Positions 1 to 8,735 of a stretch of 64,000 bases of DNA are shown one piece after another (position 1 is the stretch's first letter; the number at the start of each line of letters is the position of its first letter). This DNA is from Paracoccaceae bacterium. GTDB lineage: Bacteria; Pseudomonadota; Alphaproteobacteria; Rhodobacterales; Rhodobacteraceae. The translations under genes and the position numbers were made by a program. The stretch lies in the NCBI GenBank assembly GCA_028150825.1, contig JAOGIM010000003.1:1-64000 (forward strand), in the 5' to 3' direction. The notes below the pieces were generated by a model. It had not been told where the DNA came from. It searched no databases and worked only from the letters and a program-made list of their open reading frames with translations.

Positions 1-437
1 CTATCGGATTCCGTTTCACGATCGACCTCTTGGATTAATCCTGTTTCGTGCATCATCATAAGGCCCATCTCAGCCTCTGATTGCATGTCCATGATGTGTT
101 TCAGTCCGTGCCACTTTACGACGTTAGCCGGCAGGACGTATTCACCTTCGCTGATCATTATTGAAATATCATCTGCCACTTCATTTTCAGAAGTACCTAT
201 AGGCATTGGATCGGACATCATCCCACAGTCACCTGCCATGCCACCGTGAGCCATTTCGGGGATTTCGTCATCATCCATTGCCTTCTGGATTGCCTCGCCC
301 TTGGCTTCCTCGTACTTACTCAATTTGCCGTCCTTATCGAGGTCAGCTTTCTTGCGATCGAGTTGGAATTTCTTGTTAGCCATAGTTAAACCTTCTTGGG
401 TTTTGATGCCCTTTCGAGCTTCAGCGAGTGATTGCAT
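1..437 (-). CDS. Phage structural-region protein, incomplete at window edge
   Basis: The start lies at 437-435 and overlaps the stop of the upstream gene (TAATG); the C-terminus runs off the left edge. About 145 residues are visible. Near residues 30-37 is an EF-hand-like stretch (DKDGKLSKYEE), followed by a Met/Gly-rich acidic segment and a motif reading SEGEYVLPANVVKWHG. I associate that type of motif with structural-module proteins of marine tailed phages, but I cannot give it a function. It is the last visible gene of the minus-strand late operon, translationally coupled to its neighbour. An internal Met (MANKKF, about residue 19) is an alternative start. Confidence 0.7.
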   Translation of the reverse strand, partial: MQSLAEARKGIKTQEGLTMANKKFQLDRKKADLDKDGKLSKYEEAKGEAIQKAMDDDEIPEMAHGGMAGDCGMMSDPMPIGTSENEVADDISIMISEGEYVLPANVVKWHGLKHIMDMQSEAEMGLMMMHETGLIQEVDRETESD

Positions 438-652
438 TATTTGGCTCCTTCGATGACTTCATCACGGAGGGTTTTGATCCTACGCAACTCAGCCAAGGCG
501 CCTTGGATTTCGGAAATTCTCTGTTGGCTTTTGGATGTTTCAAGCTGGTCTCTCAGTGTTGAGATACGAGCTTCTGCATAAGCGTGAACGCTGTCCATTG
601 TGCCTTTGTTATTCACTAAAAGCAGGAGCGTTCTGTAGAGTTGTTTGTCCAT
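437..652 (-). CDS. Small helical phage protein
   Basis: This 71-residue protein is mostly charged and probably helical, possibly a coiled coil through its middle (residues 25-60). Its start overlaps the upstream stop as TAATG, and its own stop overlaps the next start in the same way, so three genes are tightly coupled. No family is recognised. Position between the portal and the next structural gene suggests a small virion or assembly protein, which is inference. Confidence 0.65.
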   Translation of the reverse strand: MDKQLYRTLLLLVNNKGTMDSVHAYAEARISTLRDQLETSKSQQRISEIQGALAELRRIKTLRDEVIEGAK

Positions 653-867
653 TAATAAATCGTAACTTCTTGAGGGTTCACGAACTTGGGAACGCAGTAG
701 GCCACACCTAAATCTTGCTTGGGGTTGGTCCTGTATCCGTATCGTTTGGAGAGGTGTTCAGCGAAGTAGTTACAGTCATGAATTGACCGGAAATACATAT
801 CTTCGCTTACCAGTGTTCGATTGCTTCCAACGCCCACATAAACGAGCAGGAGGAAGACATGGATCAT
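652..867 (-). CDS. Small secreted/membrane phage-associated protein (CxYFA...AYCVPKF type)
   Basis: This 71-residue protein has a hydrophobic N-terminus (IHVFLLLVYVGV) that could be a signal or anchor. It carries two cysteines, in the motifs CNYFAEHL and AYCVPKF. The same spaced motifs occur in the minus-strand product at 18678-18881 (CKYFAKEI and AYCVPKF), so the two are homologues in different parts of the island. Function is unknown; a periplasmic disulfide-containing protein is possible. It is coupled to the downstream gene by a TAATG overlap. Confidence 0.6.
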   Translation of the reverse strand: MIHVFLLLVYVGVGSNRTLVSEDMYFRSIHDCNYFAEHLSKRYGYRTNPKQDLGVAYCVPKFVNPQEVTIY

Positions 868-920
868 TGAAATGCCCTTAAAAAGCTTTGTTTCTTCTTT
901 TATCTGTGCAGTATAAAATT

Positions 921-1481
921 ATGGCTAAATTAACGAAAATACAAAACCGTGCTATAAAAATAATTTCGTATGGTTTGAGAGGTATTTGGCTTCTCTTAGT
1001 TCTGCTAATGGCTTATGATGATCATAAAGATGGTGTGTTTATAGTCACTGATATACCCTCATTTTTCATGTTATTTTTTGTCCCATTTATTGTTTTATCT
1101 GTACTTTTTATGATCATCGATGGTTTTTTAGGCAAAGTGACTAAAAGAGCAGATGTAGTATCAAATTGGACAATTCACATGCATTTAACTGGTTTCTATA
1201 TCACATTTGAAAAACAACCAATATTACTTAACATGATACTCGGTGGGCTATTTGGTGGTATATTTACGGTGTCATTCGCTTTTGCGTTCACAGAAAGTAT
1301 AGTCGTCGTAGCAGTAATAGTTACTTGCGCTGTTTGCTTGGGAGCTATTTTGGGCCGAAGGACAGCAAAACATATGAATGCAAACCCTGACCAATATAAA
1401 CCACTTCTAGAAAAGACAAAGTGGGGTTACATTCAGCGAGATGCTCTCTCAGCACGCATATGGTCTAAGAAGCCAAAATGA
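921..1481 (+). CDS. Four-TM membrane protein, prophage cargo
   Basis: This is a predicted membrane protein of 186 residues starting at the ATG at 921; an upstream in-frame TTG at 888 is a weaker choice. Hydrophobic segments lie at about residues 17-32, 47-70, 105-122 and 125-145, followed by a basic cytoplasmic-type tail (RRTAKHMN...WSKKPK). It lies on the strand opposite to the phage genes, ends 4 bases from the portal stop, and is more AT-rich than the phage genes. I recognise no family. It looks like a moron or cargo gene. Confidence 0.55.
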   Translation: MAKLTKIQNRAIKIISYGLRGIWLLLVLLMAYDDHKDGVFIVTDIPSFFMLFFVPFIVLSVLFMIIDGFLGKVTKRADVVSNWTIHMHLTGFYITFEKQPILLNMILGGLFGGIFTVSFAFAFTESIVVVAVIVTCAVCLGAILGRRTAKHMNANPDQYKPLLEKTKWGYIQRDALSARIWSKKPK

Positions 1482-1485
1482 TGAC

Positions 1486-3630
1486 TTACTGCACTGGAGC
1501 GCCTTGAGGCGGTTGTTGAGGACGTCCACCATTATCGCCGCCCCCTGCCCCTGTGAAGCCGGCTTCGCCCGGTTCTGGAGCGTTTCCTGGTGCTATATTG
1601 CCAGCACCGGTTCCAGTTGGGTCTTGGACGTTTGGAGCGCCTCCCTCGGCCGCTTGTGCGGGTGCTGGAGGTGGAGGCATCATCGCTTGTATCTCTGCCA
1701 TCATCTCGGCTTGGATTGCCGCTTCTCGTGGATCATTTAGGATTTTATCTTCGTCCAAGTCCATAGAGGCTGCGATCTCCCGCAGGATATAATCGTACTT
1801 AACGAATGGCTGCATGGCTGGGTTATTGGCCATCTGCATAAACTGGAGCAAACGCTGACTGCGGATTTCATTTCGCATTAGGCTTTCAGTGCCTTTGGCT
1901 AAAACCTCCAGATCGCCCTTCACGTATTGCTCATCAAAGTTGAACTGCATGTTAAATGCAAACAAAGCTTTGCTTAATGGCGTTAACAAGTAATCGTCAA
2001 CATTGCGCACAACAGCTTTGATATTGGCAGCCGCCGCTCCCATCATCATACTCACACCTGAAGCAGTGCGTTGGCCAGTAACACCGCCTACGCCATGGGT
2101 GTAACTTGGGATGCCAGTGCTTTCATCAGCCAACTGACGGGCCTTATCAAACATCTGCAAAAGCTCTTGTGAAACGTTGGCAAATTTAGTTGAGAATATT
2201 GTTTGGCCTGGTGCGCCGGCCTGTCTGCGAAACACCTTTCCTAGATAAATGCTTAAATCTTGGCCTGGAACGAGGTTAGTTTCATCTATCTCAATCAGGA
2301 GATTTCCAGACAGGGCTGCATTGTCCACCGCCATACGCATGAAGCCTGACATGAGAAATTGTGTATCTTCCATATTCTCAGCCACACCAATGCCAAAAAG
2401 GCTGTATGGATTGATCTCATATGGGACGCAGGAATAAGGTATGCGGGTTGGTGTGAATGGGTTTAGGACAAGCCGTAAAATCTGCCCGTTACAGACCCAG
2501 ACATTGACTTGTAATTCATTACGGTCTTCTAGGCTCTCTGGAATTTCAATATCAGCATCTTCTGCCAATTCTGCATCTAGAACACCCCAATATTCTAAGA
2601 TTTCGTAGCGATCGATGCTATCAACCATGCCACTGTCGTCTAGGCTGTCTTCCCAGTACTGACGGACGTAGTTTGTGCCATATTCTATCGCTAATTCGAT
2701 GCTTTCTTCACGAAAATATGGTCTTTTCTTCAAAGCTCTCATTTAAGAGCGGTTTAGACGGTGTCTTTGGACCGTATATTCAGCTTCGTCCATGTTTCGA
2801 GCGTCAGGATAAGGATAGAAGTCCCAGAGGGAAACATATTCCACTTTTGGAATGGTTTCGTACTCCGGATTGTAATTTCCCTCACTGTCCCAGCGTGGAT
2901 ATTCTTTATCTTGAGCAAATGGCCCTTTAAGAATGCCGGTTCCGAATAAACAGGTCTCAAATGCCACTGAGCGAAGGTGCTTTGATGCCTGACTTTCCTC
3001 AAGCTGATCGTGCATCTTCTTTTCCATCATCAAAGCAGCTTTTTTAGCTGGCTCGAATGTGATGGAGGACGGTGTGAGACCTGCCCCTTGCTCTAATTCA
3101 GCCTCAATGGGCTGCACCCGTTCCTGATAGACGCCAAGGTCTTTGGCAATGTCCGGACGGGAGATCGAGCGGGGAACTTTGTAATCTACTTGTACCGTTT
3201 CCTGTACTTTGTCGTCAGTCAAGGCTTGGGCATCAAAATGAACAGCATCTGCTATATTTGAAGGGTAATTTCTAGGCTCTATACCGATTGGGAACTTTGA
3301 GCCGGCCATCAAAACATCAACGACCTGCGCATAAGCGGCTAGGACTTTTGTTTTGGTAATTTTAGGAAAGGCTTGAGACTTTTCCGTGTCGGTGAATTGC
3401 ACTTCAGGGCCATATAGACCCCGATAGTTTCTGTAAAAGGTAAGCCAGCGTTCTTCTTGGGTTAAACGGTCATCTTTAGAGCGTCTAAACTGGCCTTCGA
3501 CATAGGCCGCAACGCCAGAATACTCTAAGTTTTCTGCCTCAACGTCACCATCTTCCTCAAGCGGAACGACCATGTCAGTTTCTGTGGCATCCGTTGAGTC
3601 CAGATCGTCAGGCTTTTGCATTATTGCCAT
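1486..3630 (-). pseudogene. Phage portal protein, interrupted by an in-frame TAA
   Basis: This is the head-tail connector subunit through which DNA is packaged. Read through, the frame encodes about 714 residues, near the size of large podovirus-like portals. The N-terminal half has a typical start (YVEGQFRRSKDDRLTQEERW, FPKITKTKV); the C-terminal half has an acidic and then a Pro/Gly/Ala-rich tail. A TAA at 2745-2743 splits it after LNRS, followed at once by ATG (MRALKKRPYF). Both halves stay in one frame with no indel, so a single CAA-to-TAA change explains the break. The abutting ATG could allow restart and a split portal. Family assignment is from recognition of sequence pattern and order next to terminase. 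Confidence 0.75.
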
Positions 3631-3689
3631 GTAATTTACATTTCCATGAGTTGGGGTATCGTTAGGTTACAAAACCTAAGGATGAAATT

Positions 3690-3995
3690 ATGAGCTTTGT
3701 CAGAATAAACATGGTCGAATTCGACACTGAGGAAGATTTGAAATTACGGCAACAATTCTTAACAGAAAAAACAAGAGAACTATTTCCTGAAGCTGAATTA
3801 ATTGCTGGAGTTCGCACAGGTGAGAAATCAATGATGACATTCTCTGTTTACCCTACCGAAGAGATGGCAGACGAAGCAAAAATAGCACGAGATAGTATGT
3901 TACGTAGTGCGCCAGGTCAATTAAATGATATTTTAAGTTTAGAAGGCGATTTAACGCTGTTTGATATGAAGCTACCAAGTGCGGTAAAACTATGA
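3690..3995 (+). CDS. Small ABM-like protein, prophage cargo
   Basis: This 101-residue soluble protein has the motif order VRINMVEF, LFPEAELIAGVRTG, MMTFSVYP and ADEAKIARD, resembling the alternating beta-alpha pattern of dimeric alpha-beta barrel (antibiotic-biosynthesis-monooxygenase-like) proteins. A frameshifted homologue lies at 19769-20079. It is on the plus strand between the portal and terminase genes, at the head of a three-gene plus-strand cassette. Role unknown. Confidence 0.6.
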   Translation: MSFVRINMVEFDTEEDLKLRQQFLTEKTRELFPEAELIAGVRTGEKSMMTFSVYPTEEMADEAKIARDSMLRSAPGQLNDILSLEGDLTLFDMKLPSAVKL

Positions 3996-4005
3996 GTTTA
4001 AAGAG

Positions 4006-4260
4006 GGAGAAAACTGATGCGCATTTTAAGTATTGTTCTTACGAGTTGCCTTTTGGGCTGCAGCACTCCACCAGATAATTTGGTTTTGAGTGAATTTGGG
4101 CGCTCTGTCAGGGAAACTGTGAATGATTTTCAGAACCAGATTAATCAGGGTATATCTGGTGATACAGCCGTCAGCGGGCTTGGCGGTTCTCTTAGAGGAG
4201 CATTAGACGCTGTTGAGAAAGAGTTTAACGAATAAGACAGTTGGAGAAAACTGATGCGCA
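4006..4260 (+). repeat. Duplicated 18-nt ribosome-binding/start leader
   Basis: The same 18 bases, GGAGAAAACTGATGCGCA, occur at 4006-4023 and 4243-4260. Each copy contains the Shine-Dalgarno sequence, spacer and first codons of a small exported-protein gene (ATGs at 4017 and 4254). The span given covers both copies; the gene between them is listed separately. Confidence 0.8.
4017..4235 (+). CDS. Small predicted lipoprotein, prophage cargo
   Basis: This 72-residue protein has a short signal peptide ending in a lipobox, LLGC at residues 12-15, so it should be acylated and membrane-anchored. The mature part is polar, with a Gly-rich stretch (SGDTAVSGLGGSLRG). The SD and start are shared almost base for base with the next gene, suggesting leader duplication. 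Prophage lipoproteins often alter the host surface, for example in superinfection exclusion; that role here is inference. Confidence 0.6.
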   Translation: MRILSIVLTSCLLGCSTPPDNLVLSEFGRSVRETVNDFQNQINQGISGDTAVSGLGGSLRGALDAVEKEFNE

Positions 4261-4535
4261 CTTTGATAACGGCACTGATGCTAATTGTGGCACTGGTTAA
4301 TCCAGTTTTTGCAGAGAATGCTTGGAAGTACAGAATTTGGGACCGTGAAAAGGTTCGAGAAATTCTTACAAAAGGCAAAGTTGTTGCAGAATACAGTTTC
4401 CAGAGAACATACTTTAAAGTTATGAGCCATAAGAAGAAATATTACCGATGTACCTTTGAGGTGAGTACTTGGAATGTTGATCAGCCACTTGAAGTTTACT
4501 GTGTTAAAGAAAGAAATTTAATATCCAAATCTTGA
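4254..4535 (+). CDS. Small secreted protein, prophage cargo
   Basis: This 93-residue protein has a clear signal peptide (MRTLITALMLIVALVNPVFA, cleavage after about residue 20). The mature protein is about 73 residues, basic and aromatic, with two cysteines (YRCTFEV, VYCVKER) that could form a disulfide. It ends convergently, overlapping the terminase stop at 4518 by 18 bases. No family recognised. Confidence 0.6.
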   Translation: MRTLITALMLIVALVNPVFAENAWKYRIWDREKVREILTKGKVVAEYSFQRTYFKVMSHKKKYYRCTFEVSTWNVDQPLEVYCVKERNLISKS

Positions 4536-6383
4536 ATCTGCGGGCTGGTAGCTTGGTGCGGGCATTCCCATAAATGGTGATGGTGTCTGCATTCGGCTCA
4601 TAATCCCGTATCTCAGGCTGTCGTAAGCATGATCTGAGGCATATCTTGGATCGATGTCATCCGTACCTTTGGGATCAGAAGGAATGACGGGAAGGTCTGA
4701 AATAAGTTGCCGGCAATTATTAAAGATAATCAGGCCAGCCTTTTCAGTATCCTCATCGACCTTCAGGAGTTCGTGTATTCTGTTCTTACCTGCAACTCGG
4801 GAAGCTGCTGATCTGTCACTAAGACGCCATCTGACGCCTTCTGAGATCATTTCCTCGGCAATGCTTGGACCTATTTGTCCTCGGTTGTGCCAGCAGGAGG
4901 AGTCGAGGACGCCGTAGGGGACTCTGTCGCCTTCTTCGGCTCTTTTGACTGCTTTTGCGAGGTCTCTTCCGGTGTGCTTTGACACGTACAATTCTCGGTA
5001 CACGAACAAGGTTGCGAATGCAGGATCAACTGCAAACCAATGGACCGCTGAAAAGCTGGAGTACCCATAGTCGCAGCTACGAAACCGTTTCCATTCCGGT
5101 GGAATATCGAATGGCTCACAAGTGTGTTTATGAGGTCTAAACTCGCTAAATGCGCTCCCTTCTGTAACCGACCAATCTCCTTCCAGAAGTTGTCTTCTCT
5201 GGTGTTCTGGGAGGGAAAGAAGGTTGGCCTCATATACTCCGTCCTTTGCTAGGTAAGGGTTGTCTGAAAGCTTTGAAGGAATAAACCGGCGTTGAAAAAG
5301 AGACTGTCCTGCTTTCGCATGATTAGTAGGGAAGACAAGCGTATCGCCTGTTTCTAGGTCTGTGGCGTCAAAGGCTGTATTGGCCGGTGCAGGATCAATG
5401 AAAGTGCGTTTAACCCACATATGGCCAGGACCGCCTGGGTTCGTTGTAGCTCTGATGCAGAGAGGTAATGTTGGATCGGTGGTTCTAAGGCGGGACCGCA
5501 TGTATGAAAATGCAAAATCTGTAGGGTGTTAGGTTAATTCATCCCAGCCAATCCAGCTAAAAGCTTGCCCTTGATACCTCAAAACGTCCTCGGGTCTCTC
5601 CAGATAGGTAAGCCATAATCTAGCACCAGATGGGAACGTCCATTGTGACGCCTTCGACGACCATTTCGCTTCCTTGTACGCTTGCGGATAGAGTTTCTGA
5701 CATGCCCACACGATCTCCCGCAACTCGTCGTTGGTTCTCCGCAGTAACAGACCGTTGAAGTTTGGGTTTCCAAAGTATCTGAGTGGGTCTGCAATGAGGC
5801 TGTAGGTTTTTGAGCCTCCCGCTGCGCCACCGAATAAGACTTCCCGCTCCGGTGCCGCCAGAAACTTGGTTTGTGGACCAGGCAGTGGCTCGAATATGAC
5901 GTCTTGGGGCTGAAAGTTCTGTTTAACGACATTAAAATCTAAGTTGTCGGTAACGGTGTTATTGGAAGCATTCGTACCTTCAATTTTCGCTAGTCTTTTC
6001 TCAGCCATCGTAATTATACGTTTGGCATCGGCTTTCCTGCGTTTAGCTGCTGCAACCTTCTTGGCTGTTCTGCCTTTGGGTGCCGCTTTTTTACGTTCTT
6101 TGGCTCGTTGTTGGAGTAGTTTGGAGGGATTGTCAGTGTCAGGACCACGATGGATGTTCCAGAGGTTCATAATGCCTTGATGGCTTATCTTATGTCCGGA
6201 CTTCTCTGTGATCCATGCAGCTACCTTACGGGTGCTGTGGTTGTTCTCTAAGTGATCCAACCCCTGCTCTACCCATTTGATGCATTCCCAATCAGGCTCC
6301 AGTGCCAACGGGTCGTCCTCAGTTGGGACGTAGGCATAGGGGAGTTTTGCTGTGGGGTTACGACGGGTTTTATTGTTCCACAT
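4518..6383 (-). pseudogene. Phage terminase large subunit, interrupted by an in-frame TAA
   Basis: This is the DNA-packaging motor, about 621 residues if read through. The N-terminal 130 residues include an HTH-like segment and a basic region. The ATPase follows, with a Walker-A variant GGAAGGSKT (around residue 190) and Walker B ending WIGWDEL. A TAA at 5531-5529 falls straight after WDELT where Gln is expected (read-through DELT-x-HPTDF). The frame then continues without indel through the NPGGPGH coupling motif and the C-terminal nuclease (RSCDYGYSS). The stop separates ATPase from nuclease. An in-frame ATG at 5501, ten codons after the stop, could in principle restart translation. Order TerS-TerL-portal supports the assignment. 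Confidence 0.85.
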
Positions 6384-6453
6384 TTTTTTATTGCTTAAAC
6401 TTTAAGGTTCAAATTAAACTACCACTGTTAAGTTACATTGTTGGGAAAATAAG

Positions 6454-6801
6454 ATGTCTAGAAAACGCTATATGGCCATACACACTTTTCATTCCGACAA
6501 GTCAAAAGAAGCATTCCAAGCCATGAATGCTGCAGATACTAAAACTGAGAAGGAATGGGCAGCAGCTTGGACCTTTGAAAAATGTCAGTGTATGGCAACT
6601 TGGGTCGGAGATGATGACTTCTTTTTCTGTCACTGGTTGGCAGAAAGCGACCAAGATGTACATGACGCTTTAACTTCTATGGGCCTTGATGAATTTGTTT
6701 TTACCGCATGCTATGAGGCGCCAATGCATTTAGACGTCAATTTTCTTTCAGATGAAACAGCCACTGCTGAACTAGAGGAAAAAGTATCAGTCGATGCCTA
6801 G
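6454..6801 (+). CDS. Conserved small soluble protein, prophage cargo
   Basis: This 115-residue acidic protein contains CQCMATWVGDDDFFFCHW and ALTSMGLDEFVFTACYEAP. The three clustered cysteines and His resemble a possible metal or redox site, but I cannot name a family. An internal Met at residue 7 is an alternative start. It is inserted on the plus strand between the large and small terminase genes, like the other short genes here. Confidence 0.6.
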   Translation: MSRKRYMAIHTFHSDKSKEAFQAMNAADTKTEKEWAAAWTFEKCQCMATWVGDDDFFFCHWLAESDQDVHDALTSMGLDEFVFTACYEAPMHLDVNFLSDETATAELEEKVSVDA

Positions 6802-6831
6802 AAAAAATATGTTTTAATCTGCAAAATTAAA

Positions 6832-7227
6832 TTAATCGTCCAAGTCGTTTTCATTAGCTGCTGTCTTTGGAGGCAGGATAAATATTCCACCGCTAGTACC
6901 GGTGACTTCAACTTGCTCTTTCTTCACCAAACCTGTTCGATCCAATACTTCTCTTGCTGCTGAGATGGCGTTACGGGCTCCCATTGAAGATGGATCGTCT
7001 AAGACGTCCACAATGCCGAATGCAGCCTTTGGGGCATTCATAGCCAGCATCAGCCCAGCACGTTCTGTTATTTCTTCTCGTAATGAACTTACGACTTCGG
7101 AGGTTTTGGTCATCTTGGAATAGCCAGCAATATCCATTGCGGCTCTAATATTACCACGGGCTTCACCTAAAAGGGCCTCTAGGAAGTCAGATTGCTTATC
7201 TGTAATTTCTTTTTCGGGATTATTCAT
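6832..7227 (-). CDS. Phage terminase small subunit
   Basis: This is the 131-residue DNA-recognition partner of the terminase motor. Start chosen at 7227 because GAGGTAAG lies just upstream; a longer reading would overlap the holin-like gene. The N-terminus (TDKQSDFLEALLGEARGN, AMDIAGYSK) has the helix-turn-helix pattern seen in small terminases, followed by a helical oligomerisation region and a C-terminal tail with GGIFILPPK, common in small subunits. It lies directly upstream of the large-subunit gene on the same strand. No internal stop is seen. Confidence 0.8.
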   Translation of the reverse strand: MNNPEKEITDKQSDFLEALLGEARGNIRAAMDIAGYSKMTKTSEVVSSLREEITERAGLMLAMNAPKAAFGIVDVLDDPSSMGARNAISAAREVLDRTGLVKKEQVEVTGTSGGIFILPPKTAANENDLDD

Positions 7228-7229
7228 TC

Positions 7230-7496
7230 TTACCTCAAGTAGACAAAGCAAAGACCAACGGCGCCGGTCAGGATCATCCAAAAGAACCGTTCAGCGAATG
7301 CTATCTTCTGGCCCCGGGTCAGAGCTTGCTTTTTTATCTCGTCCATACGGTTGTCGTATTTCTTCCAAGCATCATCGATCATGTCCAAACGTTTGAAGAC
7401 TGTGATCATGCGTTCTTCCATTCGAGCCATGGCTACGACTGCTTCGGATAATTTATCGAGTTTGGTCTCCATCCGAGACAATCGCTCATCATTCAT
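7230..7496 (-). CDS. XhlA-like holin/hemolysin protein
   Basis: This 88-residue protein has an N-terminal amphipathic, heptad-rich helix (ETKLDKLSEAVVAMARMEERM), a basic linker, and one C-terminal TM segment (FFWMILTGAVGLCFVYL, residues 71-87). This is the layout of the XhlA family, which acts with a holin in host lysis. The stop lies 2 bases upstream of the small-terminase start. A separate holin gene occurs at 17900. Confidence 0.65.
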   Translation of the reverse strand: MNDERLSRMETKLDKLSEAVVAMARMEERMITVFKRLDMIDDAWKKYDNRMDEIKKQALTRGQKIAFAERFFWMILTGAVGLCFVYLR

Positions 7497-7513
7497 AATT
7501 AAGGCCGCTTCTT

Positions 7514-7543
7514 CTTGAAATGCGCTTTCTAAATTCCCATATA
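7514..7543 (+). promoter_or_regulatory. Sigma-32 (RpoH)-type heat-shock promoter
   Basis: CTTGAAA at 7514-7520, a 14-base spacer, then TCCCATATA at 7535-7543 match the RpoH consensus (CTTGAAA, CCCCATNTA) at all but one position. It lies about 95 bases upstream of the Hsp20 ATG at 7639 and points towards it. Confidence 0.8.
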
Positions 7544-7638
7544 TTTAGCAGAGATGCCGAATCTGGGTCTCTAAATATCAACTCGCCTGCGCCGAATGAC
7601 GGGTAGGCCATAATGCATCGCTTATAGGAGGATGTACA

Positions 7639-8112
7639 ATGAGACATTTTGATTTTTCACCACTTTACCGAGCCACAGTTGGCTTCGATCAAATAACAGA
7701 TATGGTTGATCGTTTAGTCACTTCAGACGTTCAAACATCCAGTTACCCGCCGTATAATATAGAGAAGATAGATAAAGACACTTATCTTATCTCTGTAGCA
7801 GTCGCTGGTTTTTCTGAAGCAGATTTAAACGTTGAAGTAAAAGAAAATTCGCTAATTATTTCAGCCGGAAAATCGGACGAAGAAAAGAAGAACTACTTGC
7901 ACACAGGCATCGCAAGCCGAAGCTTTAAGCAGCAGTTTCAACTGGCTGATCACGTTCAAGTTACTGGTGCGAGGCATTCGGACGGGATGCTTCACATCGA
8001 GTTGAAGCGTGAAGTTCCTGAGGCGTTGAAGCCAAGACAAATTCCGATCTCACATGGTTCTTCGATTTTGTCTAATGCGAAAGACCGAGTGATTGGGGCA
8101 TTAGCCAGTTAA
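7639..8112 (+). CDS. ibpA: Small heat-shock protein, Hsp20/IbpA family
   Basis: This 157-residue ATP-independent chaperone binds unfolding proteins in the cytoplasm. The N-terminus (FDFSPLYRATVGFDQI) matches the IbpA pattern; the alpha-crystallin domain spans about residues 35-130 (YPPYNIEKID, ISVAVAGFSEADLNVEV); after it comes a PRQIPI segment equivalent to the I-x-I anchor. AGGAGG lies upstream of the ATG. Expression is probably heat-induced from the RpoH-type promoter at 7514. Hsp20 genes occur both in hosts and in marine phages; here it sits between holin-like and phage genes, so either host interruption or phage cargo is possible. Confidence 0.9.
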   Translation: MRHFDFSPLYRATVGFDQITDMVDRLVTSDVQTSSYPPYNIEKIDKDTYLISVAVAGFSEADLNVEVKENSLIISAGKSDEEKKNYLHTGIASRSFKQQFQLADHVQVTGARHSDGMLHIELKREVPEALKPRQIPISHGSSILSNAKDRVIGALAS

Positions 8113-8339
8113 CACCGATTGAATAGCGCTGGCTAATTGGCTGGCGCTATTAATTTTAACTCTTCCAATTAAATCTTTTAACGGACATTTGTTAGCGGGT
8201 TGTCCCTGGTCTTTACGAGTGACATTTCTAGTGCGGCTGAAAGCCCCAGTGTGACTCTTTGGTACACATCCAACGGCCAATCCTCTCCGTAAAAGTTGCA
8301 TAATTCAATCGTTAATATGCATTTTTTAAGGAAACCAAA

Positions 8340-8447
8340 ATGAGCAATATCAAAAACTTCGGTCGCACTTTAGTCTCAGCACTTCCAGTAGCACTTATGT
8401 TTGCAAGCTTTCACTTAGTAGCAGTGGTGCAGCAAGCAATATCGTAA
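8340..8447 (+). CDS. Tiny single-TM protein downstream of hsp20
   Basis: A 35-residue open frame (SNIKNFGRTLVSALPVALMF..., one hydrophobic helix at residues 11-31) starts at ATG 8340 behind an AAGGAAACC ribosome-binding site. The composition is typical of a small inner-membrane protein. No family recognised. Confidence 0.5.
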   Translation: MSNIKNFGRTLVSALPVALMFASFHLVAVVQQAIS

Positions 8448-8735
8448 GAGTTAAATTATTTAGTCCCTCGGGATTAAAGAAGTTAGTGACCCGTTACTAA
8501 AACGCAGAGGATTAGGTGTAATCTTAATTCAAAGCAGTTTAAGTTATGTATACGCTTTAAGCGGGTGTTTCAAAATCTTCGGATCTAGAAATGCCCATTT
8601 TTCATTTCCGTATGGTAAAATCATTTTCATACTTGCCAGTAGTCATACTGTAACATAACATGATTTTTATGCATTTAACTCCTTCAATGTATAATTAACT
8701 AAGCTCTGGTACGTTACTCTTCCTTATGCCAGAGC
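8448..8735. other. Intergenic, AT-rich
   Basis: About 290 bases with no convincing gene. The pair AAGCTCTGG (8701-8709) and CCAGAGCTT (8729-8737) is an inverted repeat overlapping the stop of the minus-strand gene at 8736. It could form a hairpin, possibly a terminator for the minus-strand block. Confidence 0.4.

Noticed and set aside
1486..6383. Stop-codon reassignment (TAA read as Gln) in the prophage
   Set aside because: Neighbouring phage genes end with TAA in tight TAATG overlaps, and the integrase also carries a TGA, so a single recoded stop does not explain the data.
8101..8301. 66-residue minus-strand frame behind hsp20
   Set aside because: It overlaps the hsp20 stop, lacks a ribosome-binding site and shows no recognised family; a short LuxR-like relic cannot be excluded.
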